NCBI GenBank assembly: GCA_965366365.1
Contig: CBDUEV010000008.1
Location: 1-64,000 of the forward strand
DNA length: 64,000 bases
From: CBDUEV01 sp965366365
Lineage (GTDB): Bacteria; Actinomycetota; Acidimicrobiia; Spongiisociales; JAENVV01
Direction of reading: 5' to 3'
Within the stretch, counting starts at the first letter, position 1; each line of letters starts with the position of its first letter. The translations under genes were made by a program, and so were the position numbers. A model generated the notes under the pieces. That model was not told where the DNA came from. It saw only the letters and a list, made by a program, of their open reading frames with translations, and did not search any database. Positions 30,605 through 39,248 of the stretch are shown piece by piece.

Positions 30605-31113
30605 CAGCCGGCCAAGCGCCGGCCGCCCAACACGTCGACGAGCTCCTCGGGACTGCAGTGGAGATGGGCAGGTGAGACGTGGGCGAGAAAAGCCGTGCCT
30701 TTCCGAGTCTCGTGGGCCGCATGGTCCAGACCCTCTTCGCGACGCTCCCGCAGCTCTGCAACCACCTCCGACGGCAGCCCTTCGGGGCGCAGCCCGAGCA
30801 GCACCAACGCAACCTCCACGTCGGACGGCGTGGGGGCGCGCCCGAACAGCGAGGCTCGGGCACCGACCACGGTGGCGGCCACCGCTTCGATCTCCGGACC
30901 GCGGCTCGACCGATCGAAGTCGGCCCTTCGAATCAGCTTGAGCGCATAGCCGGTGTCCGGACCGGGACGTCCGAATACCCCACCCCAGGGGGTTTCGACG
31001 GGGCTGTCGATCTCGCCTGGGCGGTTGGGCCTCCAGCCAGATGGTGTGCCCGGCTCGCTGACCGGACGGGGCGCGTCGGATGGCCCAAGTTCGATGTTTG
31101 GTTGCTGACCCAT
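30604..31113 (-). CDS. Unknown protein in the ilvE-gltX operon
   Basis: The 169-residue product has a polar, Pro/Gly-rich N-terminal third (disordered) and a helical C-terminal part of about 110 residues with GYALKLIRRADF, LPSEVVAELRERREEGLDHA and SPEELVDVLGG. No signal peptide, membrane segment or catalytic motif is visible, and I do not recognise a family. The ATG at 31113 overlaps the ilvE stop by 1 nt (TGATG); the frame extends to 31272 but only inside ilvE. Tight coupling to ilvE and the thioesterase suggests a conserved role in this operon. Confidence 0.65.
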   Translation of the reverse strand: MGQQPNIELGPSDAPRPVSEPGTPSGWRPNRPGEIDSPVETPWGGVFGRPGPDTGYALKLIRRADFDRSSRGPEIEAVAATVVGARASLFGRAPTPSDVEVALVLLGLRPEGLPSEVVAELRERREEGLDHAAHETRKGTAFLAHVSPAHLHCSPEELVDVLGGRRLAG

Positions 31114-32027
31114 CAGACCACGTCCAGCCAGTGACGGTATTCGTCCAGCTTGCCCCGCACGGCCTTGGCGAAGATCTCCTGAACCTGGCGGGTGATGGGC
31201 CCCGGCTTGCCGGTGCCTACCTGGCGATGGTCGATCTCTCGCACGGGCGTCACTTCGGCGGCCGTGCCGCACAAGAGGATCTCATCGGCTTGATAGAGGC
31301 TCGAGCGGGTCACGGAGACCTCACGGAGTTCATGACCCTGGTCACGGAGAATCTCCATCACCGAGGCGCGCGTGATTCCGCCCAGGCAACCATCCGAGAC
31401 GGGGGGCGTCGTGACGGTCCCGGATTTGACCACGAAGATGTTCTCACCGCTGCCCTCCGAGACGTAGCCGGCTGCATTGAGCATGATGGCCTCGTCGAAT
31501 CCGGCTCGGATGGCCTCCGACTTGGCGAGGATCGAGTTGAGGTATCCGCCCGTTCCCTTGGCTGAGGGGATCAGCGACGAGGCGTCGATCCGACGCCACG
31601 AGGAGACGCCCACCCGGATGCCGTTCTCGATACCCTCCTCGCCGAGATAGGCGCCCCATTTCCAGGCGGCCATCATGGTGTGTACCGAGGCTCCAGACGG
31701 GTTGAGCCCGATCGAACCGAGTCCGAGAAAGACCAGCGGCCGTATGTAACCCTCGGAGAGCTCGTTGGCGGTGATGACGTCCTTGGCTGCCTTCATCAGC
31801 TGTTCGACGTCGAGTTCCAACGGAAGGCCGTAGGCGCGTGCCGAATCGATGAGACGCTCCATGTGCTCCCTGTGGCGGAAGATGGCGGGGCCTTCGGCGG
31901 TCGGGTAGGCCCGAATCCCCTCGAAAACCCCAGTTCCGTAGTGGAGCGCGTGCGAGAGCACGTGAACGGTGGCGTCCTCCCAGGGCACCAGCTCGCCGTC
32001 CATCCAGATGAAGCGCGAAGTTTCCAT
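31113..32027 (-). CDS. ilvE: Branched-chain amino acid aminotransferase
   Basis: The 304-residue fold-type IV PLP enzyme has the N-terminal IWMDGELVPWEDATVHVLSHALHYGTGVFEG, the lysine in SAKGTGGYLN, and the SEGSGENIFVVK and GITRASVMEI motifs. It moves amino groups between 2-oxoglutarate and the branched-chain amino acids. The ATG at 32027 matches the family start, 5 nt after the S9 peptidase stop; the frame extends further upstream only inside that gene. The downstream gene overlaps it by 1 nt. Confidence 0.93.
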   Translation of the reverse strand: METSRFIWMDGELVPWEDATVHVLSHALHYGTGVFEGIRAYPTAEGPAIFRHREHMERLIDSARAYGLPLELDVEQLMKAAKDVITANELSEGYIRPLVFLGLGSIGLNPSGASVHTMMAAWKWGAYLGEEGIENGIRVGVSSWRRIDASSLIPSAKGTGGYLNSILAKSEAIRAGFDEAIMLNAAGYVSEGSGENIFVVKSGTVTTPPVSDGCLGGITRASVMEILRDQGHELREVSVTRSSLYQADEILLCGTAAEVTPVREIDHRQVGTGKPGPITRQVQEIFAKAVRGKLDEYRHWLDVV

Positions 32028-32032
32028 GCGCC

Positions 32033-33949
32033 CTAGTTTGCCAGGTCCGGTGTCGTGTCGCCTAAACGACGGAGATGCCACTCGATGATGGCCTCGAACC
32101 GCTCCTGGCGATGCCGCGGTTTCCCCGACCGCGTCAACTCGTGGGATTCGCCGGGGAACCGCATGAACTCTGCCTCGGTGCCTGCCTTGAGAAGCACCGC
32201 AAAGAACTCCTCCGCCTGCGAGATCGGACAGCGATGGTCTTGCTCGGAGTGGATGATGAGCGTGGGCGTTGAGATGCGATCGGCGACGGCGAGCGGACTC
32301 TTCGCCCACAGGACGCTCGACCCGTCGGGCACCGTGCTGGAAAGATACTGGTCCGGGAACGTGGCGCCGATGTCGCTGGTCCCGGCGAACGACGGCCACG
32401 ACAGCAGGGCTCGCTCGACGATCGCCGAGCGATAACGCGCATCGTGCGCGGCGATCCAGGCGGTCAGAAAACCACCGTAGGAGCCGCCCATCACTCCCAT
32501 CCGCTCGGGATCGAGCCTCGGAGATCGTGCCAAAGCTGCCTCCACCACGTAGGTGACGTCAGCCCGGTCCACCACGCCCCAACCGTCTCCTGTCACAGCC
32601 TTGAGGAAGTCGGCGCCACGGCCGGACGAACCTCGAGGGTTGCATGCCACTACCCCGAAGCCGGCACCTGCGTAGATCTGGAACTCATCGAAGAAGCCGA
32701 CGCCATACTGGGCAGCGGGTCCCCCATGGATGTTGACGAGGACGGGCACCGCATCCGACCCGTCGGGGAGATACACCCACCCGTCGATCTCCACACCATC
32801 CGAAGTCACCTCGAAGTGGTGTGCGTCCACCAGGCCGGCGTCGGTCCGGAACCGGCCGTTGAAGTCAGTGGCCGTCTCCACGCTGCCCGACTCGATCTCC
32901 AGCCGGTGGACCTCTCCCGGATCTCGCACGCTGGTTGCGGTATAGGTGACGACCCCGGTCTCCGGTGCGACCCCGCAGCCCGTCACGACCTGGTCTCGCC
33001 CGGTCACTTCCTGGACCGTGCCATCCGGCTCGATCCGGATGATCCGGCTACTGCCCCGGTCGTCGATCACGACCAGGGCGTCTCGGTCGATCCAGCCCAC
33101 CTCCGTCAACGAAGGAGACACCGTGCGGTCGAGATGGCCGATCAGGTTCCTCCAGCCCGAATCCTCGCAACGCCACAGACCGAGCGGAGTGGGCCAGTCC
33201 CAGAAGTCATCGATCCCGACGGCGTGCAGAACTCCGTCCGGCCGGTAGGCCAGGGCGGTCCAGTACCCGAGGCCGGCTTTGCGGACGAGGGTTCCGTCGG
33301 CAAGAACGATTTCCCAGATTTCGGTGGCGTGCGACCGCACCTTTCGCCCGGTGCGGTCGGAGAGAAAAGCCACCGTCCTTCCGTCCGGACTCCAGACGGG
33401 CCGCGAGGCATCTTCGTCGTCCGGAGTGAGAGGCTCGGGGGCGCTCAGGGCGTTGGGGTCGACCATGCACAGCCGAGATCGTCGATCGTGGATCCACCCG
33501 GCGCTATCGGCCCGATACGGCAGCGTGGTGATCCTGCGGGGCTTCCTTTCGCGTTCCTCGTCGTCGAGGTCCTCGAGCCAGGACGTGCCCACCACCACCA
33601 ACATCGAACCGTCGGGAGACCAGCGGAGATCGGACGCGCCGAGCGAGAACTCGGTCACTGCGACGGCTTCGCCACCGTCGACCGCCATGACGGCGACCTG
33701 GGGCTTCGAGTCGCGGTCGGGCTGCCGGAGAAACGCCAGGCGTGACCCATCGGGTGACCAGCGCGGCAACGAGTCGAACGGACCGTGAGTGAGCGGCCTG
33801 ATCGATCCGTCCTCGTCGATGATGACAACCCGCCGCCGGTAGCGGTCCTCCTCGAGATCCATCTGCGATGTGACCAGCGCCGCCCTGCCGGTCGAACTGA
33901 CGGACAACTGTTCCAGCGACACAAATCTTTCGAGATCGGAGACGAGCAT
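32033..33949 (-). CDS. S9-family (prolyl oligopeptidase-like) serine peptidase
   Basis: The 638-residue protein has an N-terminal beta-propeller with WSPDGS and WSPDGR repeats and a C-terminal alpha/beta-hydrolase domain. The nucleophile lies in GGSYGGFLTAW, the Asp in HSEQDHRCP and the His in PGESHELTRSG. This is the acylaminoacyl-peptidase/dipeptidyl-peptidase branch of S9. No signal peptide is seen, so it acts in the cytoplasm on short peptides. AGGAAAGG precedes the ATG. It is the first gene of a co-directional series through ilvE to gltX. Confidence 0.9.
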   Translation of the reverse strand: MLVSDLERFVSLEQLSVSSTGRAALVTSQMDLEEDRYRRRVVIIDEDGSIRPLTHGPFDSLPRWSPDGSRLAFLRQPDRDSKPQVAVMAVDGGEAVAVTEFSLGASDLRWSPDGSMLVVVGTSWLEDLDDEERERKPRRITTLPYRADSAGWIHDRRSRLCMVDPNALSAPEPLTPDDEDASRPVWSPDGRTVAFLSDRTGRKVRSHATEIWEIVLADGTLVRKAGLGYWTALAYRPDGVLHAVGIDDFWDWPTPLGLWRCEDSGWRNLIGHLDRTVSPSLTEVGWIDRDALVVIDDRGSSRIIRIEPDGTVQEVTGRDQVVTGCGVAPETGVVTYTATSVRDPGEVHRLEIESGSVETATDFNGRFRTDAGLVDAHHFEVTSDGVEIDGWVYLPDGSDAVPVLVNIHGGPAAQYGVGFFDEFQIYAGAGFGVVACNPRGSSGRGADFLKAVTGDGWGVVDRADVTYVVEAALARSPRLDPERMGVMGGSYGGFLTAWIAAHDARYRSAIVERALLSWPSFAGTSDIGATFPDQYLSSTVPDGSSVLWAKSPLAVADRISTPTLIIHSEQDHRCPISQAEEFFAVLLKAGTEAEFMRFPGESHELTRSGKPRHRQERFEAIIEWHLRRLGDTTPDLAN

Positions 33950-34018
33950 GCGGCCTTTCCTGGTGGTTCACGGAGAAGCTACCTTCTGTGACATCCCGGC
34001 GGACCGCGGGGCCACCAC

Positions 34019-34024
34019 TACCCT
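34019..34024 (+). promoter_or_regulatory. -10 box for leaderless pgpA mRNA
   Basis: TACCCT ends 7 nt before the ATG at 34032, and no ribosome binding site is present. Confidence 0.55.
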
Positions 34025-34031
34025 CTCGGTC

Positions 34032-34484
34032 ATGCATCGCTTCGTCGCCTCGTGGTTCGGCTCGGGACTGCTGCTCAGAAGACTCGGCAGACCGGATCGC
34101 GGCTCGGGAACCGTCGGCGCCGCGCTGGCTCTGGTGATGGCGCTGCTGCTCGGCGGGGATCGCTGGATCTGGCAACTCGGTGCCGCCGTGGTGGTGGCCG
34201 GGCTGTCGCTGTGGTCGTCCCGACCCTTTGCATCCGACCACGCCGATCCAGCATGGGTGGTGGTGGATGAGGCGGCGGGCACTTTCGTGGCAGTGATCGG
34301 CTTGTCGCTCATCCCGGCGTTGATCGCCTTTGTCGTGTTCAGGGTGGCGGACATCACGAAACGGTTTCCGCTGGTTGCTCGCGCAGAAGGCCTGCCGGGC
34401 CCGGTTGGCATCACGGCCGACGACCTGGTGGCCGGCGGGTGGGCGCTGGTATTCGGCTGGCTAACTCAGGCGCTCTTCGGGTGA
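34032..34484 (+). CDS. pgpA: Phosphatidylglycerophosphatase A-like protein
   Basis: The 150-residue membrane protein has the PgpA pattern: an N-terminal FVASWFGSGLL, GSGTVGAALAL, VVDEAAGTFVAVIGL, and a C-terminal GPVGITADDLVAGGWA, where D and E residues bind metal. It removes phosphate from phosphatidylglycerophosphate in making phosphatidylglycerol. About four hydrophobic segments are seen. It is divergent from the S9 peptidase gene, and its start follows a TACCCT box by 7 nt. Confidence 0.85.
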   Translation: MHRFVASWFGSGLLLRRLGRPDRGSGTVGAALALVMALLLGGDRWIWQLGAAVVVAGLSLWSSRPFASDHADPAWVVVDEAAGTFVAVIGLSLIPALIAFVVFRVADITKRFPLVARAEGLPGPVGITADDLVAGGWALVFGWLTQALFG

Positions 34485-34560
34485 GAACCCCGCTAGACGC
34501 AGCACCGGGACGGCAGCGGACCAGCCGGGTAGTCTCCGAGTGACCTGGTTGGGAGAGGAC

Positions 34561-35427
34561 TTGGCAAGGAAGAGCGCCATCGCCGTGGTTGTGTTGGCGA
34601 TATCGGCCACATTTGTAGGGCTCACAGCTGCCCCCGCCTGGGCGGCTTCCCTCGCTGTGTCGCCAGCTGTGGCCGAGGCGGGCGGCACCGTCACCGTGTC
34701 TGGTGCGGGCTTCGAAGCGAGCCTCCCCGCCGGCGTCTGCTGGGGCCAGCCTTCGACCGGTTGCGTTTCGTTGGGTTCCGCCACGGCAGCCGACGATGGA
34801 TCGTTCTCCTTGGGTGTGACCCTTCCAGCCGACTCCGGTCCGGGAGACTGGACGATCTCGGCCTGCCAAGCGGACCCCGAAGCACCGAGTTCGTGTCTGG
34901 CGAGCGCTGCGGCCCTCGTGTCGATTCCCGCCCCGGTCACAACCACCACGACGACCTCCACCACGACGACGACGTCAACGACCACCACGACCACCACCAC
35001 TCCGGCCACCACGACCTCGACATCGTCGACCACCACGACAACCACCACTGCCGCCCGGGCCGCTCCGCCTGTGACGAGCCCCCCCACCACCGCCGCGCCG
35101 GCGCCCGAAGAGACAGTCAAGGTGTTGGGTGCTGCCGTCGCTGCGTTTGAGGCGACCTCGACCACCGTGCAGGCCGGGGTCGACGTCCCAGCAGTCCCAC
35201 CAACGGCCCCGGCGACCACCCTCGGGTTCGTGGATCCGTTCTTCGCCGGTTCGGGGCCGGAGCACAGCCAGGCTGCCTCCCAGGGCCCCTTCGACCTCAC
35301 CACACCTTTGGCTTTTTGGGGCTTCTGGCTGGTGGTCCTCGCCACCGGCGTCGGCGTTGCCCTTCTGGTGATCAAGGGCGTCCTCATGCTCCGAGACCGC
35401 CGCAACCCGACAGACGTGCCCGCCTAG
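34561..35427 (+). CDS. Secreted, membrane-anchored protein with Thr-rich linker
   Basis: About 288 residues. A signal peptide ends near AAPAWA; an Ig-like domain of about 90 residues with two or more cysteines (CWGQPSTGC, SACQADP, SCLAS) follows. A long Thr/Ser/Pro linker of about 50 residues is then followed by a short region, a membrane helix (FWGFWLVVLATGVGVALLVI) and a basic cytoplasmic tail (MLRDRRN). This is the layout of an anchored surface protein. I choose TTG 34561 because a short Arg/Lys start and GGGAG suit it; GTG 34540 is possible. The SLH-type protein follows 37 nt downstream. Confidence 0.7.
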   Translation: MARKSAIAVVVLAISATFVGLTAAPAWAASLAVSPAVAEAGGTVTVSGAGFEASLPAGVCWGQPSTGCVSLGSATAADDGSFSLGVTLPADSGPGDWTISACQADPEAPSSCLASAAALVSIPAPVTTTTTTSTTTTTSTTTTTTTTPATTTSTSSTTTTTTTAARAAPPVTSPPTTAAPAPEETVKVLGAAVAAFEATSTTVQAGVDVPAVPPTAPATTLGFVDPFFAGSGPEHSQAASQGPFDLTTPLAFWGFWLVVLATGVGVALLVIKGVLMLRDRRNPTDVPA

Positions 35428-35464
35428 CCACCGACTGACCCACCAAGCGACAGGAGTACCAGCT

Positions 35465-36253
35465 ATGGGAGTATTCACGACGAGAAATCGATCCGGATTG
35501 AAGTGGGTGGTCGTGGTGGCCATTACCGCCGCGGTTGTAGCGCCGAGTGCGGTTCTCGCCGCTGATCGCTTCTCGGATGTTCCCACGACGAACGTCTTCG
35601 TCGAAGACATCGAGTGGTTGGCGGATGCCGGGGTGACCACCGGTTGCGGAGGCGACAAATTCTGTCCCGGTGGGGTGGTGACGCGCGAGCAGATGGCCGC
35701 CTTCCTGCGCCGGCTCGCCGAGAACCAGGTCGTCGACGCGGCGACGTCGCTCGACAGCGCCGAGTTGGGGGGCGCCACCAGCGATGAGCTGGTCCCGGTG
35801 ATGGCGGCGGAAGACGACGGCGTGGTCGGAGCCATTCGGGAGGTGGCCAAAGGGCTGGTCGAAACGAACTCGGTCACGATCGTGGCGCCCGAGGACGGGG
35901 TCCTCATCATCAGCGGGACCTCCTTCATCGATCCCGATGCGGTCGCCGCCTCGGACTTCATCCTCAGAACGAAGATCGACGGCAAGATCGTCGGGCTGGC
36001 GGGATGGTCAGCGTTGTTCCGTCCCGACGATCCCGACCAGATCTTCGACCTCTCCTACACCGTGTCCGAGCAGGTTTCTGCGGGCACTCATACCGTGACG
36101 CAAGAGGTGGGACCGAAGGCAGGAACGTCGACGTTCTATCACAACCACGAGACGTTGACGGTCCTGTTCGTCCCGAGCGGTCAGGCCGTCATCTCGTCGT
36201 CGACGGCTCCGGCAGGAGCGACCATCGTGGAGTCGGAGACGGGGGCAGACTGA
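35465..36253 (+). CDS. Secreted protein with SLH-like repeat
   Basis: The 262-residue protein has a signal peptide (cleavage near VLAA) and one S-layer-homology-type repeat: RFSDVPTTNVFVEDIEWLADAGVTTGCG, FCPGGVVTREQMAAFLRRLA. A second, mainly beta domain of about 140 residues follows (VTIVAPEDGVLIISGTSF onward), with no family that I recognise. The SLH repeat would hold it to the cell wall or a wall polymer. AGGAG lies 8 nt before the ATG. It follows the Thr-rich membrane protein and probably shares its transcript. A tandem 12-bp repeat covers its stop codon. Confidence 0.8.
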   Translation: MGVFTTRNRSGLKWVVVVAITAAVVAPSAVLAADRFSDVPTTNVFVEDIEWLADAGVTTGCGGDKFCPGGVVTREQMAAFLRRLAENQVVDAATSLDSAELGGATSDELVPVMAAEDDGVVGAIREVAKGLVETNSVTIVAPEDGVLIISGTSFIDPDAVAASDFILRTKIDGKIVGLAGWSALFRPDDPDQIFDLSYTVSEQVSAGTHTVTQEVGPKAGTSTFYHNHETLTVLFVPSGQAVISSSTAPAGATIVESETGAD

Positions 36254-36265
36254 GGGGCAGACTGA
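36242..36265. repeat. Two-copy 12-bp repeat at a stop codon
   Basis: GGGGCAGACTGA occurs twice without a gap. The first TGA is the stop codon of the SLH-type gene; the second TGA lies next to the stop of convergent serA. Loss of one unit would not change the protein. Confidence 0.85.
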
Positions 36266-36266
36266 G

Positions 36267-37856
36267 TCAGCGCGCAGGCAAAGTGACGAAACGGGCGGTG
36301 ATCACACCCTCGACTTCGCGGAGACGGCCGACATCTTCATCGGAGATGGGCTGATCGAGGCTGATGCCCATCATGGCTGCCTGACCCGTTCCCGGTGTGC
36401 GGCCCACGACCATGTCCGAGATGTTGATCTGCAGGTCGCCGAGGAACGTGCCGACGCGTCCGATCAGGCCGGGGGCGTCGTCGTTCCGAACGATCAGCAG
36501 ATTCTGATGGAGCGGCAACTCGACCTCGTTGCCCTGTAGCTCGATCAGCATCGGCCCCTTGCGCGTCACCGTGCCGGACACCGAAATCGGCTGGTCGCCC
36601 ACCTGGCCGGTCAGGGAGACCAACGAGACGAAGTCGATCGCCTCATCGGACCGCTCTTCGATGAGACGAATCCCGCGAGCTTCGGCCATGGCCGGAGCGT
36701 TCACGTACGAGACCGGATCGGCGGAGACCTGAGAAAGCGCCCCCTTCAAAGCAGCGAGACGGAGCGGCAGAATCGGGAACTGGGCGACGCGTCCCTCGGT
36801 CCGTACGGTGATCCGATCGGGCAATCCCTTGGCGAGGACCACGAAAACCCGACCGAGGTCTTCGACGAGCGGCAGAAAGGCGCGTACCTCCTCGGAGACA
36901 TCGGAGCCGAGATCGACGTTGACTGCCGACAGAACCAGGTCTCCGCGCAAGGCTGCTGCCACCGCGTCGGCCACATCGGTGCCCGCCTTGTCCTGCGCCT
37001 CGACCGTCGAGGCCCCGAGGTGGGGCGTCAGGACGACCTGAGGCAGATCGAGGAGTGGGCTGTCCTGAAGTGGCTCACTCTCGAACACGTCGAGTCCTGC
37101 CCCCGCCACCTTCCCCGACCGGACCGCCGCCGCCAGGCTCTCCTCCTCGATGATGCCGCCTCGTGAAGTGTTGATGATGCGGACGCCGTCCTTCATCCGG
37201 GCGAAGGCGGACGCGTCGAGCAGGTTGGTGGTTTCGGCCGTTTTTGGTAAATGCACGGTGATGAAATCGGCCTCGGCGAACAACTCGTCGAGGTCTCGGG
37301 CCAGCCGGACGTTGCGTCGCTTGGCGAGGTCATCGGAGATGTATGGATCGAAGGCGATCACCTCCATGCCGAATGCTCGGGCGCGTTCGGAGACCAGCGA
37401 CCCGATGCGGCCCATCCCGATCACCCCCAGAGTCTTGCCGTGAAGCTCGATCCCCTGCAGGCTCTTTCGATCCCACGTTCCGCCGCGCAATGCTGCGTCG
37501 GCGCGCGCCACGTTGCGGGCCTGGCTGAGCAGCAGGGCCATCGTGTGTTCGGCCGCTGAGATGATGTTGGCCTGGGGAGCATTGACCACCAGGACCCCGG
37601 CCGCGGTCGCCGCCCCGAGATCGATATTGTCGACTCCGATTCCGGCGCGACCGATCACCCTGAGGCGGGGGGCGCCTTCGATCAGGGCGGCGTCCACGTC
37701 CGTCGCCGACCGAACCACCAGCCCGTCTGCGTTTGCGAGGAGTTCCATCAACTCCGGGCGCGGCACTCCCACCGCAACTTCAACATCGCAGTGCTCGGCG
37801 AGAATCTTGATTCCGGCGTCTGCGATCTGTTCGGCAACCACGACTTTGGGCCTCAT
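36267..37856 (-). CDS. serA: D-3-phosphoglycerate dehydrogenase
   Basis: The 529-residue enzyme oxidises 3-phosphoglycerate with NAD in the first step of serine synthesis. It has GRAGIGVDNID, the Rossmann motif GVIGMGRIG, TVHLPKTAET, NTSRGGIIEEE and HLGASTVEAQDKAG, then the intervening (allosteric substrate-binding) domain and a C-terminal ACT domain (LLIVRNDDAPGLIGRVGTFLGDLQINISDM). This long type-1 form is usual in Actinomycetota and is controlled by serine. AAGGGA precedes ATG 37856 by 7 nt; the frame upstream to 37934 is not supported. Confidence 0.96.
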   Translation of the reverse strand: MRPKVVVAEQIADAGIKILAEHCDVEVAVGVPRPELMELLANADGLVVRSATDVDAALIEGAPRLRVIGRAGIGVDNIDLGAATAAGVLVVNAPQANIISAAEHTMALLLSQARNVARADAALRGGTWDRKSLQGIELHGKTLGVIGMGRIGSLVSERARAFGMEVIAFDPYISDDLAKRRNVRLARDLDELFAEADFITVHLPKTAETTNLLDASAFARMKDGVRIINTSRGGIIEEESLAAAVRSGKVAGAGLDVFESEPLQDSPLLDLPQVVLTPHLGASTVEAQDKAGTDVADAVAAALRGDLVLSAVNVDLGSDVSEEVRAFLPLVEDLGRVFVVLAKGLPDRITVRTEGRVAQFPILPLRLAALKGALSQVSADPVSYVNAPAMAEARGIRLIEERSDEAIDFVSLVSLTGQVGDQPISVSGTVTRKGPMLIELQGNEVELPLHQNLLIVRNDDAPGLIGRVGTFLGDLQINISDMVVGRTPGTGQAAMMGISLDQPISDEDVGRLREVEGVITARFVTLPAR

Positions 37857-38003
37857 GGCCGGATCCCTTCGGGCAATTGGAACCGTCATTGTGCCCCGCC
37901 CGTCTCGGTCCCACAAAACCTCACGGAAAGACAAACTCTCATCCGTGGCCCCACGGGGAATCGAGTCGACCGCCTAGTCTCTGACCAAGTCAAGGAGGTC
38001 GTG

Positions 38004-38444
38004 ATGTCGTGGGAGCCGAAGGTCATCGTGGTGGCAGTGGACGGGTCCGAACGCAGCATGGAAGCTGCTCTAGTCGGCACCGCCCTTGCCAAGGCACGCA
38101 ACGGACAACTGCACATCTTCACAGCGGTTCGACCACCGGAGGGATGGTGGGGAATCGAAGGTGCTCCCCCACCGCCCCGAGCGGTCTCGGATGCGCTCGT
38201 GTCCGCCCAGAAGGAAATCCTCGACACAACCGTCCACTCCCTGGATCTCGAAGGCCTGGAATACACCACCGGCATCGAAGTGGGCGACCCTGCGTCGGCC
38301 ATCAGCGCCTTCTGTGAGGAAATCGGTGCCGATGTGTTGGTGATCGGACGGCGCGGGGCGGGTTTGATCGAGCGCTTCGTCATGGGTTCCGTGGCTGATC
38401 GGCTCGTTCACTACGCGCCGTGCCCCGTGCTGGTGGTCCCCTAG
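38004..38444 (+). CDS. uspA: Universal stress protein, UspA family
   Basis: The 146-residue protein has the Usp fold: VIVVAVDGSERSMEAAL at the start and the ATP-binding GxxG-9-G(S/T) motif seen in GRRGAGLIERFVMGSVADRLVHYAPCPVLVVP. It probably binds ATP and acts as a stress regulator. CAAGGAGG precedes the ATG by about 5 nt. It is divergent from serA and convergent with tupA; a small hairpin that includes both stop codons separates them. Confidence 0.92.
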   Translation: MSWEPKVIVVAVDGSERSMEAALVGTALAKARNGQLHIFTAVRPPEGWWGIEGAPPPPRAVSDALVSAQKEILDTTVHSLDLEGLEYTTGIEVGDPASAISAFCEEIGADVLVIGRRGAGLIERFVMGSVADRLVHYAPCPVLVVP

Positions 38445-38462
38445 AGGGCGGAAAGGCCTCTA
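38442..38462. terminator. Small symmetric hairpin shared by convergent genes
   Basis: TAGAGG (38442-38447) pairs with CCTCTA (38457-38462) around a 9-nt loop. The left arm starts with the uspA stop TAG and the right arm holds the tupA stop TAG on the other strand. It could end transcription from both sides, though there is no T run. Confidence 0.35.
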
Positions 38463-39248
38463 CGGCTGATAGACGTTCCGGCCGAACAGCTGATCGTTCA
38501 CTCGTTCGATGGTGGCTGCCCCTTCCGGGCTCGTGAGCCACGCCCCGAATTCGACGGCTGAGCGGGAAGCGTCTTCGACGACGATCACCGAATAGGGGTT
38601 CACCAGGACATCGGAGAGATCCGCCACTTCCAGCCCCAGGGTGCCGGACGCCGCCACGTACGCCCCCTCTTCCGTGAGGGTGAACGCGCCCCTTTGGTCG
38701 GCCACCTGCAGAGTGAGGCCCATGCCCTGCCCGGTCTCGACGTACCAGTCATCGTCACCGGGGTCATACGCCGCCGCGCGCCACAGATCGCCTTCCGCTA
38801 TGTCCGTCCCGGAACCGTCCGCCCGCGAAACGAAGGGTCCTTCAGATCTGGCGATGACCCCAAACGCCTCGACGAAGTCGAGCCCACGCAAGACTCCCAC
38901 TCGGTCCGGGGGACCCACCAGCAGGAACCGGCTCTCGAAGACGGTCTGGCGTGATTTCGCCTCTCCCGAATCGACGAACTGTTCCTCGAGAAGCGGAGCG
39001 TGGACCAGGAGAACTTGGGCTCCGCCCGAGCGGCCCAGCTCCAGGACCTGAGCCGTCGCCTCACCGATCACCGAGATCTCGGTGCCCGGGTGGGTCTGTT
39101 CGAAGGCGGAGGCCAGGTCGTCGACGAAACCGCTGTCGACCAAGGTGGTACCGGCCGCCACGATGACGCGCTCGGTATCGCCACCGCCACATGCTGCCAG
39201 CCCGCCCAGCAGCCCAACGAGGAGCCCCCCGACGACCAGGGCCTTCAC
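38460..39248 (-). CDS. tupA: Tungstate-type ABC transporter substrate-binding lipoprotein
   Basis: The 262-residue protein has a lipoprotein signal peptide (C20 in GLAACGG) and a periplasmic-binding-protein fold of the oxyanion group. FVSRADGSGTDIAE, TGQGMGLTLQVADQRGAFTLTEEGAY and NPYSVIVV match TupA/WtpA-type tungstate or molybdate binding proteins. It would capture the oxyanion outside the membrane for the TupB-TupC importer. It overlaps the upstream ATPase gene by 4 nt and is the last gene of the operon. Choice of tungstate over molybdate is inferred from family likeness. Confidence 0.86.
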   Translation of the reverse strand: MKALVVGGLLVGLLGGLAACGGGDTERVIVAAGTTLVDSGFVDDLASAFEQTHPGTEISVIGEATAQVLELGRSGGAQVLLVHAPLLEEQFVDSGEAKSRQTVFESRFLLVGPPDRVGVLRGLDFVEAFGVIARSEGPFVSRADGSGTDIAEGDLWRAAAYDPGDDDWYVETGQGMGLTLQVADQRGAFTLTEEGAYVAASGTLGLEVADLSDVLVNPYSVIVVEDASRSAVEFGAWLTSPEGAATIERVNDQLFGRNVYQP

